64,000 nt of DNA from Tolypothrix campylonemoides VB511288 (GTDB lineage: Bacteria > Cyanobacteriota > Cyanobacteriia > Cyanobacteriales > Nostocaceae). The stretch lies in the NCBI GenBank assembly GCA_000828075.3, contig JXCB02000023.1, positions 324,957-388,956 of the forward strand, written 5' to 3'. The notes under the pieces were generated by a model. That model saw only the letters and a program-made list of their open reading frames with translations. It did no database searches and was not told the DNA's origin. Both the position numbers and the translations under genes were made by a program. Positions 60,078-64,000 of the stretch are shown here, piece by piece (position 1 is the stretch's first letter; every line of letters starts with the position of its first letter).

Positions 60078-60392
60078 TCAGCTAGTTGCTTGTACAGGTT
60101 GTTGCTGAGAAATATTACCAGGTATTGGTTCCATTGTTGTGCCAGGTTCTACAGGGGACACCTCAATGTGATTTAGTAAGGTGGTTACGAAGGCAAAAAG
60201 CAAGAAAGGCAACGATAGTAGAACTACGAGTCCGACAGTGGCTAAAGCATAAACCGGTCGTCTAGCACCCATCAGCGCCAAAGCTGACGCCAAACTTATC
60301 GTAATGGTAATCAACCAAATAATGATTTGACCGTAGATATCCCCGAAGGTAAGGGTACAGACAAACCGATACTTTTGAATGTTATTCGTCAT
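60078..60392 (-). CDS. Small membrane hypothetical protein (104 aa)
   Basis: Two membrane helices (about residues 20-45 and 50-75) are followed by a short polar, Pro/Gln-rich tail. No family recognised. It is separated from sdhA's 5' end by about 200 bases. Confidence 0.6.
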   Translation of the reverse strand: MTNNIQKYRFVCTLTFGDIYGQIIIWLITITISLASALALMGARRPVYALATVGLVVLLSLPFLLFAFVTTLLNHIEVSPVEPGTTMEPIPGNISQQQPVQATS

Positions 60393-60729
60393 AATTTGCC
60401 TCTAGCATCTCCTTAGGTTCTACCTTAGAACCATGTTTGGATTTCCGACGATTTTTAAATATTTTTGAAACAATTGTAATATCGCTTCACAATTGTCACC
60501 TATTTTTTCTATATGAACATGGCAATTTTACCTATAGTCTATTAGCTCTCAAACAGTTCTAATACAATGAGAGCTAATTGAATGAATAATATTATATTAA
60601 TTATTCTTAATTAGAAATTAAGGTAATTATTTTAAAATTGCTATAGATGTTGCACCTTACATAAATAAGCTTAGTTGGGTGAAAGTTATTTGATTGTCAG
60701 ATTGGCGATCGCGCTTTTGTGCTGCATCT
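60393..60729. other. AT-rich intergenic region
   Basis: About 340 bases of AT-rich DNA with HIP1 sites near 60705 and 60737. No gene or convincing hairpin seen. Confidence 0.35.
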
Positions 60730-61074
60730 TTACAGGCGATCGCCCTGCTCTAGCTGTTTAAGTTTCATCTGTAAGTCAAAATCATCACTACTCACAATTG
60801 TTTCTAAGTCAGCGATTCTTTGCTCTAAAATTTCTATTTTCTGCTGAGCCAAATAGTTACTTTTTGATTTTTTATCATCAGAACGCCACACAGCAGCAGT
60901 ACCCACTGCGGCACCTGTGATAGTAGCTAAAGGTATAATCGCACCACTTTTGGTAACTGCTGAAAGCGGAATACAAATTGCTAGCATTCCTACTGCAATA
61001 CCCCAAATTCTTGAGGTAGTAGCAACTCGCACGTCTTTATATTCTTCCAGGTCTTTTTTTAATTTTTTACCCAT
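60730..61074 (-). CDS. Small membrane protein with C-terminal coiled coil (114 aa)
   Basis: Two hydrophobic segments (about residues 24-40 and 46-63) precede a Lys/Gln/Glu-rich helix likely to form a coiled coil (about 70-112; QQKIEILEQRIADLETIV). No family recognised. Confidence 0.65.
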   Translation of the reverse strand: MGKKLKKDLEEYKDVRVATTSRIWGIAVGMLAICIPLSAVTKSGAIIPLATITGAAVGTAAVWRSDDKKSKSNYLAQQKIEILEQRIADLETIVSSDDFDLQMKLKQLEQGDRL

Positions 61075-61232
61075 AAGTTTATTTTAGCGCCATTTTCTAA
61101 TACCTTGGCATGAACTTCTATAAAAATGCTTCCTACCATCGGGTTAAGTATATTTACTTTATAAATAAATAATTAAATAAGATTGCTGTATATTGATGAG
61201 TTGTTACACAATTGTTACTTAAAAACATATCT

Positions 61233-61910
61233 ATGACAACGACATCGTATATTTTTGTAGCTGGAGCTAGTCGCGGCGTTGGTTTAGAAATTGCCAAGTG
61301 TTTGATCCAACAACAGCTAAAGGTAAAAGCACTTCTTAGAACAGAAGCATCTCGTGCTGAACTAGAAGCAATCGGCATCAAGATAGTTCTGGGAGACGCT
61401 TTAAATGTCGATGATGTAGAACGTGCCATACTGACAAATGAACCCGTTTATGCAGTTATAAGTACAATTGGTGGTTTACCCAAAGACGGTGAAAGAGCAG
61501 ATTATATAGGTAATAAAAATCTTATTGATGCAGCAGTCAAAGCAGGAGTGCAAAAATTTATTCTTGTTTCTTCTATTGGTAGTGGAAATAGTGTCGTTGC
61601 TTTGCCTCCCCAAGTTTTGCAAACATTAGGACCTGTTTTAGTAGAAAAGGAAAAAGCTGAACAACACTTAATTAAAAGTGGGCTAACTTACACCATTATC
61701 CGTCCTGGTGGACTTGTGTCGGAACCCGCAACTGGAAATGGAGTTTTAACCGAAGATCCACGCATTGCTGGTAGCATCCATCGTGCAGATGTTGCTCAGT
61801 TAGTTTGTCGATGTTTGAATTCTGAACTTGCTAACAATAAAGTTTTCTCAGCGGTAGACCGAAATATGCTGTATGGGCAACCTGAATTTGAGGAATTTAG
61901 CTTGAATTAG
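61233..61910 (+). CDS. NAD(P)-binding atypical SDR (NmrA-like)
   Basis: The 225-residue Rossmann protein has a modified glycine motif FVAGASRGVGLEIA (about 8-21), GDALNVDDV (acidic, after strand 3), KFILVSSIGSG (about 105-115, in place of the catalytic site) and YTIIRPGGLV (about 150-159). It lacks a clear YxxxK, as in atypical SDRs that bind quinone or act as assembly factors. ATG 61233 fits the family start; upstream frame opens at 61212 without extra homology. Confidence 0.85.
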   Translation: MTTTSYIFVAGASRGVGLEIAKCLIQQQLKVKALLRTEASRAELEAIGIKIVLGDALNVDDVERAILTNEPVYAVISTIGGLPKDGERADYIGNKNLIDAAVKAGVQKFILVSSIGSGNSVVALPPQVLQTLGPVLVEKEKAEQHLIKSGLTYTIIRPGGLVSEPATGNGVLTEDPRIAGSIHRADVAQLVCRCLNSELANNKVFSAVDRNMLYGQPEFEEFSLN

Positions 61911-61950
61911 TTATTCGTTATAAGTTTATAACCTAAGGTCGGTGAGTTTA

Positions 61951-62520
61951 GGGACTTCCAAATAAAAAAGTATCCAAAAACTCTTGTGGAACGGGGTCTC
62001 GCCCGTTCAGATCAAGGGCGGGCAGGGATGCCATTGGTGCCAACTTAGCGTTGAAACCTTTATTCCACGTTGATTTTACCCCACCCCCGTAAAGCTACGC
62101 TTCACATCCCCTCCCCTTGCTAAGGCTATGCGTTACCCGGAACTTTCTTAACAATCTTAAAAGCCTTGCCTTATAACCGTTACAAGGCTTGCATTTTCTC
62201 CCATACTTGACAAAGAAGCCCTTACTGTTCTCAAGAAAAACTTGATTTTATTGAGAATGGAAAACGTAGTTTTGAGGCTTTGGTGTTGGGAGAGCGATCG
62301 CTCTCTCAAATGTTAAGAAAGATCCGGGTAATGGATAGTTGCTAAGGGGAGGGGCGGTTTTGGCGTAAGACAAAACCGGGGTGGGGTGAAGCGACAATTG
62401 TGGACGAGTATAACAAGGCATGATATGTCGTAACGACAAGGGTTTTGGCTTAAGTTGACACGTATGCAGGGATGCCCACCCTACAAAATGGATAATTTAT
62501 TTCTTGGAAAGCCCTTAGAG
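61951..62520. mobile_element. Nested MITE pair
   Basis: The outer element (left half 61951-62021, right half 62477-62520) matches the 51787-51907 family. It is interrupted by an inner element (62033-62465) with imperfect ends ATTGGTGCCAACTTA and, inverted, ATACGTGTCAACTTA. GCAGGGATGCC is present on both sides of the inner element (62022-62032, 62466-62476), as an 11-bp target duplication. The inner element contains CCCCACCCC and CCCCTCCCCTT inverted arms. Confidence 0.75.
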
Positions 62521-62559
62521 GTGAAATTTAGAATAGACCCTCTTGCCAAAAGGCAAAAC

Positions 62560-62662
62560 TTACCCTCATCCCCAACCCCTTCTCCCAACATTGGGAGAAG
62601 GGGAACGTATTTCACGCGTCCCTCTCCCAAACTTGGGAGAGGGATTTAGGGTGAGGGTAAAG
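62560..62662. repeat. CCCTCATCCCC-type inverted-repeat element
   Basis: Left arm CTTACCCTCATCCCCAACCC and right arm GGGATTTAGGGTGAGGGTAA enclose two small TCTCCCAA/TTGGGAGA hairpins. The same type occurs at 43398-43510. Confidence 0.75.
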
Positions 62663-62689
62663 ATTCATGCAAGAACTCTAATGAAAATT

Positions 62690-63577
62690 TCACCTAGCCG
62701 GCTGTGACTTTACCCGCTTGAGTCTCTCGTTCTTCAAGGCGGCGAGGGGGTCGCTTACAGACGTAATTGCTTGGGGGCGGAATTGTAGTGAGGGGTTTTG
62801 CAGCACTTTCAGGGCTTTTTCCAAGTCTGTGACAACTGTGTCCAATTCTTTTGTAGATACCTGGTTAAGATTTTCCTGCAAACTTAAACTGATATCACCC
62901 AAAGCATACGCTGCACTGTAGCGAACTGTTTCATCTGTGTCTTGCAAACGAGCAACTAAAGCAGGTACTGCTCTTAAAGCTGCTTTGCCAATACTCCCTA
63001 AAGCAGAGCCAGCGCTTTGGCGCATCCAAGGATCTTCATCCTGTAACTTTTTGATTAAAGCAGGTACAGCAGATGCAGCATCTTTTCCCATAGCGCGTAA
63101 AGCATGGGCTGCACTGTAGCGTTCCCATTTTTTCTCGCTGTCTAAAGCAGCGATATAGTGAGGAACGTAGGCTTGTTTGCCAATTTTCGCGATCGCTTGC
63201 ACTGCATGAGAACGAACAGTAGCATCTTTGTCATCTATTGCTCGTACTAGGGGGACTGCAGCTTGGGCGGCGGCTGGTCCAATTTTACCGAGAATCATTG
63301 CAGCAGTTGCACGCACTTGGGCATCGCTATCCTGCAAAGCTGTAATTAAGGCGGGGACGGCTGGTTTACCCACAGTTGCTAAATAATCTATTGCAGCAGA
63401 ACGCTGTTGAGGGTTCTTTAACCGTTGGATATAAGAACTAATTTGTGTTTCAGTCTGTGCTTGTGCCGAAGTCGTATTTATGACTAGTAAAGGTGATGAA
63501 AGACAGACTAAAGCGATCGCTATTTGGGATGCAATGACATTGAAGCGCAGTTTCTGGGTATATCTAGTCACAGGCAT
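62690..63577 (-). CDS. Exported HEAT-repeat protein
   Basis: The 295-residue protein has a signal peptide (hydrophobic about 14-33, cleavage near SAQA) and six or so HEAT/PBS-lyase-like repeats of about 31 residues (about 55-240), each with PALI.AL.D.D..VR..AA..LG.IG. HEAT repeats bind partner proteins. Unlike CpcE-type lyases it seems exported. A Lys/Arg-rich tail follows. Partner unknown. Confidence 0.85.
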   Translation of the reverse strand: MPVTRYTQKLRFNVIASQIAIALVCLSSPLLVINTTSAQAQTETQISSYIQRLKNPQQRSAAIDYLATVGKPAVPALITALQDSDAQVRATAAMILGKIGPAAAQAAVPLVRAIDDKDATVRSHAVQAIAKIGKQAYVPHYIAALDSEKKWERYSAAHALRAMGKDAASAVPALIKKLQDEDPWMRQSAGSALGSIGKAALRAVPALVARLQDTDETVRYSAAYALGDISLSLQENLNQVSTKELDTVVTDLEKALKVLQNPSLQFRPQAITSVSDPLAALKNERLKRVKSQPAR

Positions 63578-63917
63578 GATTCTAGAAATTTATTGAAAAA
63601 TCCTTGTAGTTACCCTATATCATGCCTTTGTACTTGCTCGCAATTCTCGCTTTACCCCACCCCGGTTTGTAAGAGCGCCAAAACCTCCCCTCCCCGAAGC
63701 TCGGGGAGGAGATTAAGGGGTGGGGTCAAATCAACGTGGAATCAAGGCTTAAACGTTAAGTTGACACCAATGGGTGTAATATCATGTTCGGCTAATTAGT
63801 TATAATTCCCACGTTGACTGAACCCCACCCCTTAGCAAGGGGAGGGGAGCCTAAGCGCAGCTTTGGGGGGGTGGGGTTCTTGAGGAATGATAAGTAATCA
63901 ACCGAACCTGGTATAAG
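63578..63917. other. Intergenic region with MITE pieces
   Basis: It contains CCCCACCCC...CCCCTCCCCGAAGCTCGGGGAGG hairpins (63650-63725), a family-end TAAGTTGACACCAAT (63757-63771) matching the inner element at 62033-62465, and a second CCCCACCCC-type hairpin at 63823-63880. Confidence 0.6.
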
Positions 63918-64000
63918 TCATGAACGCAACTCGGTATTAGAAATTATCCCTTGCAAACCCCTTACTAATCGCTCAATTCCTTCTTGTGCTGTTTCTTTTT
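63918..64000 (-). CDS. C-terminal end of a gene cut by the right edge
   Basis: A leftward frame enters at 64000 and stops at TGA 63920-63918, giving about 26 residues with ETAQEGIERLVRGLQGII. Too short to identify. Confidence 0.35.
   Translation of the reverse strand, partial: KETAQEGIERLVRGLQGIISNTELRS

Overview
This 64 kb window comes from a cyanobacterial chromosome, most likely a filamentous heterocyst-forming type (Nostocales). The evidence is dense HIP1 octamers (GCGATCGC), short heptameric tandem repeats of the STRR kind, and genes confined to or typical of cyanobacteria: the plastid-type ribosomal protein PSRP-3/Ycf65, a Tab2/Atab2 protein, helical carotenoid proteins (HCPs) with an orange-carotenoid-protein C-terminal homolog (CTDH), two high-light-inducible proteins, principal sigma factor SigA, and a DUF4330 protein. 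I cannot name the genus. No tRNA, rRNA, CRISPR array, prophage or intact insertion sequence was recognised.

Layout. 1-12 kb: a P-loop NTPase/TPR protein cut by the left edge, an SPFH (flotillin-like) protein, a WD40 protein with a degenerate kinase domain, PSRP-3, a HAD hydrolase, Tab2, a PPP-type phosphatase, an M48 protease and a DUF4330 protein. 12-20 kb: a small kinase-like protein, a WecG/TagA glycosyltransferase, a NarL-type regulator, and an adjoining response-regulator/GAF/PP2C phosphatase plus RsbW-like ATPase (a partner-switching pair). 20-26 kb: a carotenoid-protein neighbourhood (HCP, CTDH, second HCP) interleaved with queG, a HAD phosphatase and small hypothetical genes. 26-29 kb: a decayed accessory patch (LuxR regulator, truncated rhodanese, frameshifted GNAT, methyltransferase). 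28.6-32.3 kb: a MacAB-like tripartite efflux operon. 33-45 kb: a gyrA-like gene, DUF3455, tandem hli genes, sigA and a fasciclin lipoprotein, separated by long repeat-filled spacers. 45-64 kb: gyrB, miaA, an SGNH hydrolase, a Uma2 nuclease-like protein, glcD, a PII-like protein, a homocysteine-biosynthesis protein, a TPR protein, a GDT1-type Mn2+ exporter behind a yybP-ykoY riboswitch, sdhA, small membrane proteins, an NAD(P)-binding protein and a HEAT-repeat protein.

The main theme beyond housekeeping genes is pervasive small-repeat activity. I see a 216-bp MITE with perfect 16-bp inverted repeats and flanking 10-bp direct repeats, a MITE nested in another with an 11-bp duplication at the junctions, a three-copy dispersed element, GC-rich palindromic blocks, and an 8-bp-unit minisatellite that has entered the reading frame of miaA. 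Repeats have also entered gyrA and a DUF3455 gene in frame. A relic of an IS200/IS605 tnpB right end abuts the start codon of the homocysteine-biosynthesis gene and appears to supply its ribosome binding site. These repeat observations, the carotenoid cluster and the Mn riboswitch are the points most worth a second look. I did not find a clearly undescribed multi-gene system.
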